From Paenibacillus pectinilyticus (GTDB taxonomy: Bacteria; Bacillota; Bacilli; Paenibacillales; NBRC-103111): 64,000 nucleotides of DNA. The stretch is taken from positions 1 through 64,000 of the forward strand of contig NZ_LYPC01000020.1 of assembly GCF_001700435.1 (NCBI RefSeq). The letters run 5' to 3'. The notes under the pieces were generated by a model that saw only the letters and a program-made list of their open reading frames with translations, searched no databases and was not told the origin of the DNA. The position numbers and the translations under genes are program-made. Of this stretch, positions 44,526 to 53,109 are shown piece by piece. Every line of letters starts with the position of its first letter. Within the stretch, counting starts at the first letter, position 1.

Positions 44526-45116
44526 ATGACCAAAACAAGTCGCCTAGTTCAAGGAGCGCTTCTTGTAAGTGCCATCACGTTGTCGTTGACGGCTTGTGGC
44601 CAAAAAGTGCAATTTACCGGAGCGGCAGCACCGACTGCAACTCCGCAAGCTACAGCTACACCTGTTGCCACAGCACCAGTTCAAACCACTGCACCTAAGG
44701 CAACGACAGCGCCAATGAAACAACAACAGGTGAAGGCTTACTACAGTGATCAAGACGAAATGAAATTGATAGAAAAAGTGGTTACTGTCAGTATTCCTAA
44801 GGAGTCAGACGTGTATGAAGCTGCCCTGAAGGCACTTCAGAAGAGCGACGATCCCAAAGCAGTACCTTTGTTCGATGATCTCAAGTTCACGAGTGTGAAG
44901 TTTGATTCGGCGAAAGGGGAATTGAGATTGGATCTGGCTTTCGGTCCCAAAACGCAGTTGGGAGCACCGGGAGAAGATTTATTTTTACAAGCGTTAAAGA
45001 AAACCATGTTCCAATTTCCGGAAGTGAAATCATTATACGTACTCAGAGATGGCAAACAAGTAGATAGTTTAATGGGGCATTTAGAGCTGCCATATCCAAT
45101 TAAACGACCTAACTAA
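44526..45116 (+). CDS. GerMN-domain lipoprotein
   Basis: A 196-residue lipoprotein with lipobox LTAC (Cys at about 24), an Ala/Thr/Pro-rich linker (about 32-66) and one GerMN domain (about 68-196: VKAYYSDQDEMKLIEKVVTV, AALKALQ, FTSVKFDSAKGELRLDL). GerMN domains occur in GerM and LpqB-type envelope proteins; B. subtilis GerM has two and acts in spore envelope formation. Here only one is present. ATG 44526 has AAGGAG 8 bases upstream. It follows the amidase gene by about 70 bases and probably acts on the outer face of the membrane. Confidence 0.8.
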   Translation: MTKTSRLVQGALLVSAITLSLTACGQKVQFTGAAAPTATPQATATPVATAPVQTTAPKATTAPMKQQQVKAYYSDQDEMKLIEKVVTVSIPKESDVYEAALKALQKSDDPKAVPLFDDLKFTSVKFDSAKGELRLDLAFGPKTQLGAPGEDLFLQALKKTMFQFPEVKSLYVLRDGKQVDSLMGHLELPYPIKRPN

Positions 45117-45147
45117 ATGGGAAATTGTAGAGGAGTTTATACTTAAT

Positions 45148-47874
45148 ATGAAAAATAAAAAATTGGCGAGTGCTATCGTAAGCTCTTTGATCATCACAAG
45201 TCTAGCAGGTACGCCAGTCTTGGCTGCATCCGTCACTTCAACAACATCAACAAGTTCATCAAATTCAAATGTACGACTATCTTTCCCTGATGTGAGCAGC
45301 GATTATTGGGGGATTCGCCATATTTCCAAATTAGCTTTGGAGGGTATTATTCAAGGCTATGAGGACGGCGCTTATCGTGCTGAGAACTCCGTTTCTCAAC
45401 AAGATGTGTTGATTATGGCTGTTCGGATGATGGGGTTCCAAGCGGATGTCGATGCCATGACGTCTGAAACGGTATTTCCTGATTTCATGCTGGTTGATAA
45501 ATACGCACGTAATTATGTAGCCGTTGCACTTCAAAAAGGGTTAATTTCCACTGAAGAAGAGAAACAAAGAAGTGCGGGAACGAAGCCAACAGGCGTATGG
45601 GGGCAGCAAAAAGCTACGAGAGAATGGGTAGCTGAAGTTGTAATTCGCGCCATTGGGAAAGCTTCGCTAGCATCCAGCTTATCCACTTCGGCAACATCGT
45701 TTACGGATAACAATCAAATCAGCTCCACAACATTAGGATTTGTGAATGCGGCTGTTTCACTAAAAATTGTGGATGGTTTTGAAGATGGTACGTTCCAACC
45801 TAAAGGTGCTGTAACACGTGCACAGATGGCAGCTTTCCTTAGCCGTTCTCAGAAACAATTGACAACACTGCCTGACCATGTAGTTACGGGCTATATGACA
45901 AGCCTTACAAGCGGCAGCATCGGCATTATGGACAAAGACGGGAACACAAGTACATACAAATTATCACCAAATACAGTCTTCTATGGAACAGCGAATGACA
46001 CGGCGATCTCCCCGAAGGATCTGCAAGAAACGAATGAAATTTCTCTAGTCCAAGTGAATGGCACAGCTTATTTCGTTGAAATTACAAGTGATGTAGTGCA
46101 TATGGATGTACATGAGGGACAATTGCTGAAGCTTAACCTCGCAACGATGAAAGCTACCTTAGATGACTTTGAGAGCTATGATCTTGCTTCGGATGTGGCA
46201 GTAACTGATGTTAATGGACGTGGATTAAGCTTGGGTGACATTGTTACAGGGAGCACAATTCAAATTCGTAAGAGTCAGTTAGTCGATAGTGATAAATATA
46301 CCTCTATCGTTGTGAAACAGGTCCCTGTGAACAAAACAGCGACTGGCGATATTCAAGCCCTAGACAAAAATGCGATGCAAATGACGTTGATGGATCCCGC
46401 ATCTGGCACGACAGAATCGTTCGGCTTTTCTAGTAATTTAGTAGCGACACTTGCGGATAATACGCTGATTAATGTGGATGCCATCCATGTTGGCGATTCG
46501 ATAGAATACACCGTTAAGAACAGTGAGATTGTTAAAATTGTAGTTAAAAAGCAAGCTGATGTGGGTACGACGGTAGAAGGTACCTTCAAGCAATTTACGG
46601 ATGACAAATCGACGATTCTAATCAATAAAACGTCAGGTAAAACCGTAGATGCGTATGAATTGAGTGATAACCCGCGTGTCGTTATTAATGGTCTGGCGAA
46701 CGCAAGCATTTATGACCTGGCTGCGGGTGACCAATTAAAGCTGGACGTGTTGAATAATAAAGTTACGATGATCACGGTAACGAATCGTTCGATTGAGAAT
46801 AAATATTTTGCCAAAATAATTGATTACAAGGACTCATCCAAAATTTTAACCGTAACTGATACATCAGGTAGCCCTAGTGCCTATATTTTGAATGACGGTA
46901 TTACCGTCATGTACAATGGAAATAAATTACCTTTCAGTTCGTTTAGCGGTATTTTTACACCTGGTAAATATGTAGATCTACTAGTTTCTAATAAAACAGT
47001 TTTACAAATTCAAATGTCTTCCCAGCTTGATGGTGTGCTGACCCAGTTAAATCTGTTAACCAATGATGTGACATTGAAGACGGATAGTGGCCAAAACTTA
47101 ACGTTTAAACTAAACTATGCGCCTACTGTAGAGCTTGCCAATAAGCCAAACAGTACACTTGCAGATTTGAAAGTTGGCGACAATGTTAGTCTTATCTTAA
47201 GCTTTGATCAAAGTACGGTAAATAAGATTGTGACGTCCAAAACAACGGTATTCAAAACGCTTTTAATCAATCCAAACTTGAAACAAGCGACAGTTATGGA
47301 TAGCGCGAATACGAATTATGTCATCCCGCTCGATGGGGTACCGATTGTAAGAGCAGATGGAAGCAGCGCAACGATTGCAGATCTTGCTCCTGATGATTAT
47401 GTGAAAATGACATTCAAAGGTTTAACCGTGACGAGAGCGGAGATCATTACGCCAATTCGTGGTAAAGTGACGGCTGTCAATGCAGCGACAACTAGTTTGA
47501 CTGTTCAAGATTTTACTGGGAAAAGTCAAGTGATTAGCGCCGGAAGCAACTTTAGTGTGAAGTTGAATGGTGGCATTGATTGGAGCTTCTCTTCGATTAA
47601 AGTCGGGGATCGAGTCCAAGTGATGAAAGATGCAACAGATAAAATACTTATTCAAGTTGCTGTTGCTTCCCAACGTCAAATTGATCATTACAGCAGTTCA
47701 TTGAATCAACTGTATGTCAAAGCTGCTAGTGCTGGGGACCGCACGACCTACAATTTGTTCCCGAGAGCCTATTACCATAATGGTTCGACAATTGTGTCAC
47801 CGTCCTCCTACGTTTCAGGTGATCTTGTGAACTTGTATGTGCTGGATGATAAAATTGTAGAAGTTGAAAAATAA
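45148..47874 (+). CDS. large SLH-domain surface protein
   Basis: A 908-residue exported protein: signal peptide (about 1-27, VLAAS), Ser/Thr-rich stretch, then three N-terminal SLH repeats (about 47-90, 109-165 and 180-232) such as FPDVSSDYWGIRHISKLALE and FTDNNQISSTTLGFVNAAVS. The remaining 670 residues form serial beta-rich modules of about 70-90 residues. Many contain a V(T/K)VGDxVxV-like pattern (LAAGDQLKLDV, LKVGDNVSLIL, IKVGDRVQVMK), suggesting repeated small barrel domains. Probably a wall-anchored surface or S-layer-associated protein. Followed by a strong terminator. Confidence 0.85.
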   Translation: MKNKKLASAIVSSLIITSLAGTPVLAASVTSTTSTSSSNSNVRLSFPDVSSDYWGIRHISKLALEGIIQGYEDGAYRAENSVSQQDVLIMAVRMMGFQADVDAMTSETVFPDFMLVDKYARNYVAVALQKGLISTEEEKQRSAGTKPTGVWGQQKATREWVAEVVIRAIGKASLASSLSTSATSFTDNNQISSTTLGFVNAAVSLKIVDGFEDGTFQPKGAVTRAQMAAFLSRSQKQLTTLPDHVVTGYMTSLTSGSIGIMDKDGNTSTYKLSPNTVFYGTANDTAISPKDLQETNEISLVQVNGTAYFVEITSDVVHMDVHEGQLLKLNLATMKATLDDFESYDLASDVAVTDVNGRGLSLGDIVTGSTIQIRKSQLVDSDKYTSIVVKQVPVNKTATGDIQALDKNAMQMTLMDPASGTTESFGFSSNLVATLADNTLINVDAIHVGDSIEYTVKNSEIVKIVVKKQADVGTTVEGTFKQFTDDKSTILINKTSGKTVDAYELSDNPRVVINGLANASIYDLAAGDQLKLDVLNNKVTMITVTNRSIENKYFAKIIDYKDSSKILTVTDTSGSPSAYILNDGITVMYNGNKLPFSSFSGIFTPGKYVDLLVSNKTVLQIQMSSQLDGVLTQLNLLTNDVTLKTDSGQNLTFKLNYAPTVELANKPNSTLADLKVGDNVSLILSFDQSTVNKIVTSKTTVFKTLLINPNLKQATVMDSANTNYVIPLDGVPIVRADGSSATIADLAPDDYVKMTFKGLTVTRAEIITPIRGKVTAVNAATTSLTVQDFTGKSQVISAGSNFSVKLNGGIDWSFSSIKVGDRVQVMKDATDKILIQVAVASQRQIDHYSSSLNQLYVKAASAGDRTTYNLFPRAYYHNGSTIVSPSSYVSGDLVNLYVLDDKIVEVEK

Positions 47875-47899
47875 GATAGTTGAACAAATATAGGTGTAC

Positions 47900-47947
47900 A
47901 ACCGTCTGTTAAAGAGAGGGAAATCTTCTCAAACAGGCGGTTTTTTA
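47900..47947 (+). terminator. terminator of the amidase-GerM-SLH group
   Basis: AACCGTCTGTT pairs with AAACAGGCGGTT around an A/G-rich loop and is followed by six T. Confidence 0.88.
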
Positions 47948-48009
47948 CTTAATTTCAAAAAAAAAACGGATTTTTTTAGAAAATGTTCGCAATTTGACGC
48001 TTTCAAGGA

Positions 48010-48038
48010 TTGATTCTGATCTTACAATTCGCTAAACT
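48010..48038 (+). promoter_or_regulatory. promoter of nth
   Basis: TTGATT (48010-48015), exactly 17 bases, TAAACT (48033-48038), about 30 bases before the nth ATG. The same hexamers with the same spacing occur before glyS. Confidence 0.5.
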
Positions 48039-48070
48039 GGAGAATATTACGACCCTAAGGAAGATCAGCT

Positions 48071-48742
48071 ATGACACAGAAGACAGTAAGACATATTCTG
48101 GATACCATCGGTGAACTTTATCCGGATGCTCATTGTGAGCTGAACCACAGTAACCCGTTTGAATTAACGATTGCTGTTTTACTATCAGCTCAGTGTACAG
48201 ATGAAACCGTGAATAAAGTTACCAAGGACTTGTTTGAGAAGTACAAACGGCCTGAAGACTACTTGGCTGTTCCTTTAGAGGAATTGGAGCAAGACATTCG
48301 GCGGATCGGATTATTTCGCAACAAGGCTAGTCACATTCATAAGCTGTGTCAATTGCTGCTGGACAAGTTCGGCGGTGAAATTCCTGAAAAGCATGAGCAA
48401 CTTGTTGAATTACCTGGCGTTGGACGAAAGACGGCAAATGTCGTTGTCTCGAATGCATTCGGTGTACCAGCTATCGCTGTTGACACGCATGTGGAACGAG
48501 TCTCCAAGCGATTAGGACTTGTGGGCTGGGATGATTCTGTGCTTGAAGTTGAAAAGAAGCTCATGAAGAAAGTACCACGCGAAGAATGGACCCTTACACA
48601 TCATCGACTCATCTTCTTTGGGCGATATCATTGTAAGGCACAAAACCCGAACTGCACCCTATGTCCGTTATTGGACAATTGCCGAGAAGGTAAGAAACGT
48701 ATGAAACCTAAGCCAACTAGGAAAACTATTACAAACAAATGA
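48071..48742 (+). CDS. nth: endonuclease III Nth
   Basis: DNA N-glycosylase/AP lyase for oxidised pyrimidines (base excision repair). The 223-residue protein has the helix-hairpin-helix ELPGVGRKTANVV near residue 115 with the catalytic lysine, the catalytic aspartate in AVDTHVERVSKRLGL near 139, and a C-terminal 4Fe-4S motif with cysteines in CKAQNPNCTLCPLLDNC (C-X6-C-X2-C-X5-C). In many Bacillales nth lies beside dnaD and ponA; those are not here. Confidence 0.95.
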   Translation: MTQKTVRHILDTIGELYPDAHCELNHSNPFELTIAVLLSAQCTDETVNKVTKDLFEKYKRPEDYLAVPLEELEQDIRRIGLFRNKASHIHKLCQLLLDKFGGEIPEKHEQLVELPGVGRKTANVVVSNAFGVPAIAVDTHVERVSKRLGLVGWDDSVLEVEKKLMKKVPREEWTLTHHRLIFFGRYHCKAQNPNCTLCPLLDNCREGKKRMKPKPTRKTITNK

Positions 48743-48767
48743 AATGCTGACAAAGGATGGGATTGAA

Positions 48768-49043
48768 ATGAAATGCATCGCCGTATATACGAATAGCTTC
48801 GAATTGTTCTCTGATATTTATGAGCAAGTGATCAACACACCATTAGCCGATAATGAGGAAAAAGTCATTGAAGGTGTAACTGTCAGTGAATCCGGTGAGG
48901 TTCCTCAGAATTACATAGACAAAATGAAAACGAAATCCGAGGTTGTTGTGATGAAAGTGAAGGATTCGGACATTACGATTCTTCAACATCGTGACGTTTT
49001 TGAAATTTTCCTACCGGAAAAAGAAAAAATTGCCCTCACTTAA
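48768..49043 (+). CDS. small conserved-looking protein of unknown function
   Basis: A 91-residue soluble protein beginning MKCIAVYTNSFELFSDIYEQ. I do not recognise a named domain. It is acidic/basic mixed, without signal or membrane segment, with a C-terminal DITILQHRDVFEIFLPEK. The ATG at 48768 has AAAGGATGGG upstream; an ATG at 48744 adds eight residues. It follows nth by 25 bases without a terminator and is closed by a strong terminator, so it is very likely a real gene co-transcribed with nth. Confidence 0.65.
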   Translation: MKCIAVYTNSFELFSDIYEQVINTPLADNEEKVIEGVTVSESGEVPQNYIDKMKTKSEVVVMKVKDSDITILQHRDVFEIFLPEKEKIALT

Positions 49044-49048
49044 ACCTG

Positions 49049-49075
49049 AATCTCCCCTTTGGGAGATTTTTTTTC
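49049..49075 (+). terminator. terminator after the nth pair
   Basis: AATCTCCC and GGGAGATT around a CTTT loop, followed by eight T. Confidence 0.92.
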
Positions 49076-49129
49076 TGTATAGCGACAAGAACGAAGTAAG
49101 TCAGGAATAAAGAGGAGCGGAATGGACGA

Positions 49130-52100
49130 ATGACGCAATTGATGGATAGAAGCATCACGGTCATGCCGGATGCGATCAAAGGAATGAAGCAGGTGCTTCA
49201 GACTGCTGGGGATCATGATAATGCTGTGAAAATGGGGCAGCTGCTGGATAAAATCGACAGTGGGCGGATGAACATTGCATTCTGCGGTCATTTCTCTGCA
49301 GGGAAGTCGACGTTGATTAATCAACTATGCGGGCATGCATTATTGCCTTCGAGCCCAATTCCGACGAGTGCTAACATTGTTAGCATTCGAAATGGAAGCC
49401 CTGGTGCGCATGTTACGCATCGCAGTCAAGAAGGGATGATTACCTCTAACGGTCAAACTACGACAATCCCTCTTAGTGAATTAGAAGCATACTGTGTAAA
49501 TGGCACGGATATTGAAACGGTAGAAATCACATATCCGATTTCCTTTCTAGGGGAGCATGCTGCATTGCTAGATACACCAGGTATTGATTCTACAGATGAT
49601 GCCCATCATCAATCCACAGAATCGGCCCTTCACTTGGCTGATGTGGTGTTCTATGTAATGGACTACAATCATGTACAATCCGAAGTAAATTTAGCTTTTA
49701 CGAAAAAGATGAAAGAATGGGGTAAACCACTTTATCTTGTCGTGAATATGATTGATAAGCATAAGGAATGGGAGCTGCCATTTGCCCAGTACCAATCGGG
49801 CACGAAGCAAGCTTTTCTGAATTGGGGCATCGAGCCAGATGATTTGTTATTCGTGACGATGAAAGAGCCGGCTCATCCGCATAATGAATATGCCAAGCTG
49901 CAATGGTTGCTAAACGGGCTAATTGAACGTGGGGATAGTTTAAGGAGCTATAGCATTGACGCTTCTGCACGTTACTTGGCCGCTGAGCATGGCAAATGGC
50001 TTGCGGAACAGCATGAATCGGAGAAGGCAGGGTTGTTGGAAACAATTAGCCAAGAAGGCGATGTAGAGGACGTTCAGGCGCAAGCTGCTAAGAAGGAAGC
50101 TGAGCTTACGACTTTAAAGAACTTGCCGGAAACGTTGATCATCGATATTCGTAAAGAAGTTGGCTCGATTATCGAAAATGCCAACATTACCCCTTCGTTA
50201 ACGAGGGATTATGCGCATGCCTATTTGGAGAGCCGTAAGCCTGGTTTTAAGGTTGGCTTCTTCTCACGTGCAGCACAAACGGCTGCAGAGCTTGAGAAAC
50301 GGCTAACAGCGTTTCAAACCGATTTGGCTGAGCAAGTAGAAGCACAACTAGACTGGCATCTGCGAGATGCACTCAAGAAAGCAGCCAATGAACAAGGATT
50401 GCATGACGTGGCGTTGATTTCACAAATCGAAGCGTTGAAAGTAGAAGTGACAGGTGCCTTGCTCGCGTCTCAGGTGAATCCTGGCGCGAGTTTCGGCGGG
50501 GAGTATACGCTGAACTACATGAAACAAGTAGCTGGCGAGATTAAGCTGCAATACCGCAAACAGGCGTTTGCGGTGATTGATATCATTGCGGCTGCGGTCC
50601 GCGATAGCTCGCTGCCAGCCGCCGCTGCGCTAGCGGCTGAACTTCAAGAGCTAAGCGGCCGGCTGAGCGCCTGCCGCGAGCTCGCACGCCTCGAGGAAGC
50701 CGAGGCGGCGGCAGAGACCCAGCTGCTGGCGATGGCCAGCTGGGTAAGACCATCTGCGCCGGCGCTGCCGGATGCGCAGCAGTTCACGGACATGGAGGAG
50801 CCGGCAGCAGCCCCGCTGAGCGGGGCTAACCTGCACGTGACCTCCATGGATATGATCCTGCAAGCCGCCGCGTCATCAGTTTCGGCGGCTGCGGGAGTGA
50901 CAGCTACTGATGACGCGGAGGCAGCTGCGCCGTCATCAGTGCCGTCATCCGTGTTCACCACAGGTGAACACGGGCGGCGCATGGAGCGCAAGGCCGCCGA
51001 CTTGCAGGCGGCCTCTGGCCTTATCGACGGACTGCCGTCGATGCGGTCGCTCGCGCGGTCCATGCGCGAGAAAGCGGATCGTCTGCGCCAGCGGACGTTC
51101 ACGATTGCGCTGTTCGGCGCATTCAGCGCAGGCAAATCCTCCTTCGCCAATGCGTTGATTGGCGAGCGGGTGTTGCCGGTGTCGCCGAACCCAACAACGG
51201 CAGCGATCAACAAGATCATGCCGCCGACGGAAGAATGGCCACATGGCACAGCCAAGGTCAAGATGAAGAAGGCAGACGCCATCCTAGAGGATGTGCTGTA
51301 TTCCCTTCAAATCCTTGGCGTGGATGCCACGGATATGACTTCCGCGCTGAAGCGGATCGGTCAGCTGTCACCTGCTGACGTTACAGCCAAAGGAAAGCCG
51401 CATTTCTCCTTCCTGAAAGCTGTTGAGAAAGGCTGGTCTGCAGCCGAAAATCAGCTTGGCACCGAACTTAAAATTACCAAGGATGAGTTCTCCGGCTATG
51501 TGGCGGAAGAGCACAAATCCTGCTTTGTTGAATTTATAGAATTATATTATTCGAATCCGCTTACCGATCAAGGCATTATCTTCGTAGATACACCAGGAGC
51601 AGATTCCATCAATGCCCGTCATACCGGTGTCGCGTTTAACTATATTAAGAATGCGGATGCAATCCTGTTCGTCACGTATTACAATCATGCTTTCTCACAA
51701 GCAGATCGTGAATTCCTTCTACAGCTCGGACGTGTCAAAGATAGCTTTGAGATGGATAAAATGTTTTTCATCGTCAATGCGGCTGATTTGGCTGCGAGCA
51801 CAGAAGAGCTGGCAGGTGTTGTTCACCACGTGGAAACGAATTTAGTACAGCATGGGATTCGCCATCCGCGAATTTACCCGATCTCCAGTTATTTGGCGGC
51901 GGAAGGGAAAATTAACGGTAATGAAGGCCTGATTGAACAATCAGGTATTCAGCCTTTTGAACAACAATTTGTTCAGTTTACGTTAAACGAGCTCAGTGAT
52001 GTTGCTATTCATTCTGCGAATTTGGAATTGAATCGGGCGATTACGACCATGCAGACATGGCTGGAACGTGCGCAGTCAGGCGAGGCGGAACGGAAGCTTC

Positions 52101-52846
52101 AGTTGATTATGCTAGATGAATCCGAGAAGCAGGGCTTAGATCTGTTGGAGGATACGCAGTATGATGCCGAGCTGAAGGAACTGAAGAAAGAAATTCAAGA
52201 GCTCATGTACTACGTCAAACAGCGTACGATGTATCGCTTTGGTGAGCTGTATAACTTTGCTTTCAATCCATCTACGTTCCGTGATGAAGCCAAGGACCCG
52301 AAAGCGGCCCTCCAATTCGCATGGAATGAGCTGCTGCGTATGATCGGACACGATTTATCACAAGAAGTACTTGCTACCACGCTTCGTGTAGAGAATCGCA
52401 TGAATTTGATCAGTTCGAAACGGATGAATCGTTGGGGCGAGGAGCTCAGTCGACTATTAGAAGGCTTTGAACGTGCTTCCTATGAGGCGAATACGTTCGT
52501 AACCCCAGAGGTAACGACGAGGCTAGAAGCATCTGACGTCAGCTTGAAGCTGCTGCAGGGCTATTACAAGAATGCGAAGCAATTTTTCGAAGGCGATGGG
52601 AAATCGAAGCTAAGAGCCGATTTGGAAAATCGGATCAATGCGCCTGTCGTTGCTTTTATCGAGGCGCAAACGTCTGAGCTTGAACTCGCATATGGAGGCC
52701 AATTGGAAAATTGGTTGATTTCTCAGAAATTACTCATGGAACAGCAGGTCAAAGAGCACGCAGAAGGCGTGCGTGACGCACTCGAAATGAAGATTGATTT
52801 GGATGAACTCATATCCAAACAGCATCAGTTAAAGGCATTTGTTTAG
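49130..52846 (+). CDS. dynA: tandem dynamin-like GTPase, DynA type
   Basis: A 1238-residue protein with two bacterial dynamin units in one chain, as in B. subtilis DynA (YpbR, about 1190 residues), which tethers and fuses membranes and protects against membrane damage and phage. Unit 1: P-loop GHFSAGKSTL near residue 52, SANIVS switch I, DTPGIDST and NMIDKH. Unit 2: P-loop GAFSAGKSSF near 665, PTTAAIN, DTPGADSI and VNAADL. Helical stalk regions follow each G domain. The Ala-rich junction (about residues 480-660; bases 50570-51110) is much richer in GC than the rest of the gene. Monocistronic, with a strong terminator. Confidence 0.92.
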   Translation: MTQLMDRSITVMPDAIKGMKQVLQTAGDHDNAVKMGQLLDKIDSGRMNIAFCGHFSAGKSTLINQLCGHALLPSSPIPTSANIVSIRNGSPGAHVTHRSQEGMITSNGQTTTIPLSELEAYCVNGTDIETVEITYPISFLGEHAALLDTPGIDSTDDAHHQSTESALHLADVVFYVMDYNHVQSEVNLAFTKKMKEWGKPLYLVVNMIDKHKEWELPFAQYQSGTKQAFLNWGIEPDDLLFVTMKEPAHPHNEYAKLQWLLNGLIERGDSLRSYSIDASARYLAAEHGKWLAEQHESEKAGLLETISQEGDVEDVQAQAAKKEAELTTLKNLPETLIIDIRKEVGSIIENANITPSLTRDYAHAYLESRKPGFKVGFFSRAAQTAAELEKRLTAFQTDLAEQVEAQLDWHLRDALKKAANEQGLHDVALISQIEALKVEVTGALLASQVNPGASFGGEYTLNYMKQVAGEIKLQYRKQAFAVIDIIAAAVRDSSLPAAAALAAELQELSGRLSACRELARLEEAEAAAETQLLAMASWVRPSAPALPDAQQFTDMEEPAAAPLSGANLHVTSMDMILQAAASSVSAAAGVTATDDAEAAAPSSVPSSVFTTGEHGRRMERKAADLQAASGLIDGLPSMRSLARSMREKADRLRQRTFTIALFGAFSAGKSSFANALIGERVLPVSPNPTTAAINKIMPPTEEWPHGTAKVKMKKADAILEDVLYSLQILGVDATDMTSALKRIGQLSPADVTAKGKPHFSFLKAVEKGWSAAENQLGTELKITKDEFSGYVAEEHKSCFVEFIELYYSNPLTDQGIIFVDTPGADSINARHTGVAFNYIKNADAILFVTYYNHAFSQADREFLLQLGRVKDSFEMDKMFFIVNAADLAASTEELAGVVHHVETNLVQHGIRHPRIYPISSYLAAEGKINGNEGLIEQSGIQPFEQQFVQFTLNELSDVAIHSANLELNRAITTMQTWLERAQSGEAERKLQLIMLDESEKQGLDLLEDTQYDAELKELKKEIQELMYYVKQRTMYRFGELYNFAFNPSTFRDEAKDPKAALQFAWNELLRMIGHDLSQEVLATTLRVENRMNLISSKRMNRWGEELSRLLEGFERASYEANTFVTPEVTTRLEASDVSLKLLQGYYKNAKQFFEGDGKSKLRADLENRINAPVVAFIEAQTSELELAYGGQLENWLISQKLLMEQQVKEHAEGVRDALEMKIDLDELISKQHQLKAFV

Positions 52847-52856
52847 CCATTAAACA

Positions 52857-52899
52857 AAAGGGTGATCGGGTTCAGTTGAACTTGATCGCCCTTTTTTTT
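52857..52899 (+). terminator. terminator of dynA
   Basis: AAAAGGGTGATC...GTTCA pairs with GAAC...GATCGCCCTT, followed by a run of eight T. Confidence 0.92.
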
Positions 52900-53021
52900 G
52901 CAATGTCCATGTAAGGGCTTTCATTGGCGGGTATCCCGATGATTTAAAAGAATAGAGTGGATTCCTACACGATTTTGTGAAATTATGCCACATTAAGCGT
53001 TTAAATCCGAGTATCCCCTGA

Positions 53022-53050
53022 TTGCTCACATATAGCGATGGTGTTAAGAT
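53022..53050 (+). promoter_or_regulatory. possible promoter of the ABC exporter pair
   Basis: TTGCTC (53022-53027), 17-base spacer, TAAGAT (53045-53050), about 60 bases before the GTG start. Confidence 0.4.
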
Positions 53051-53109
53051 TCATAAAGTGTTCACACTTACTAAGCTTTTCCAATCTAGCCTTTTAAGGA
53101 GGGCCCAAA

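Noticed and set aside
50644..51282. 212-codon minus-strand frame in dynA
   Set aside because: A product of the GC-rich, stop-poor junction region of dynA; low-complexity Ser/Ala sequence without a start signal.
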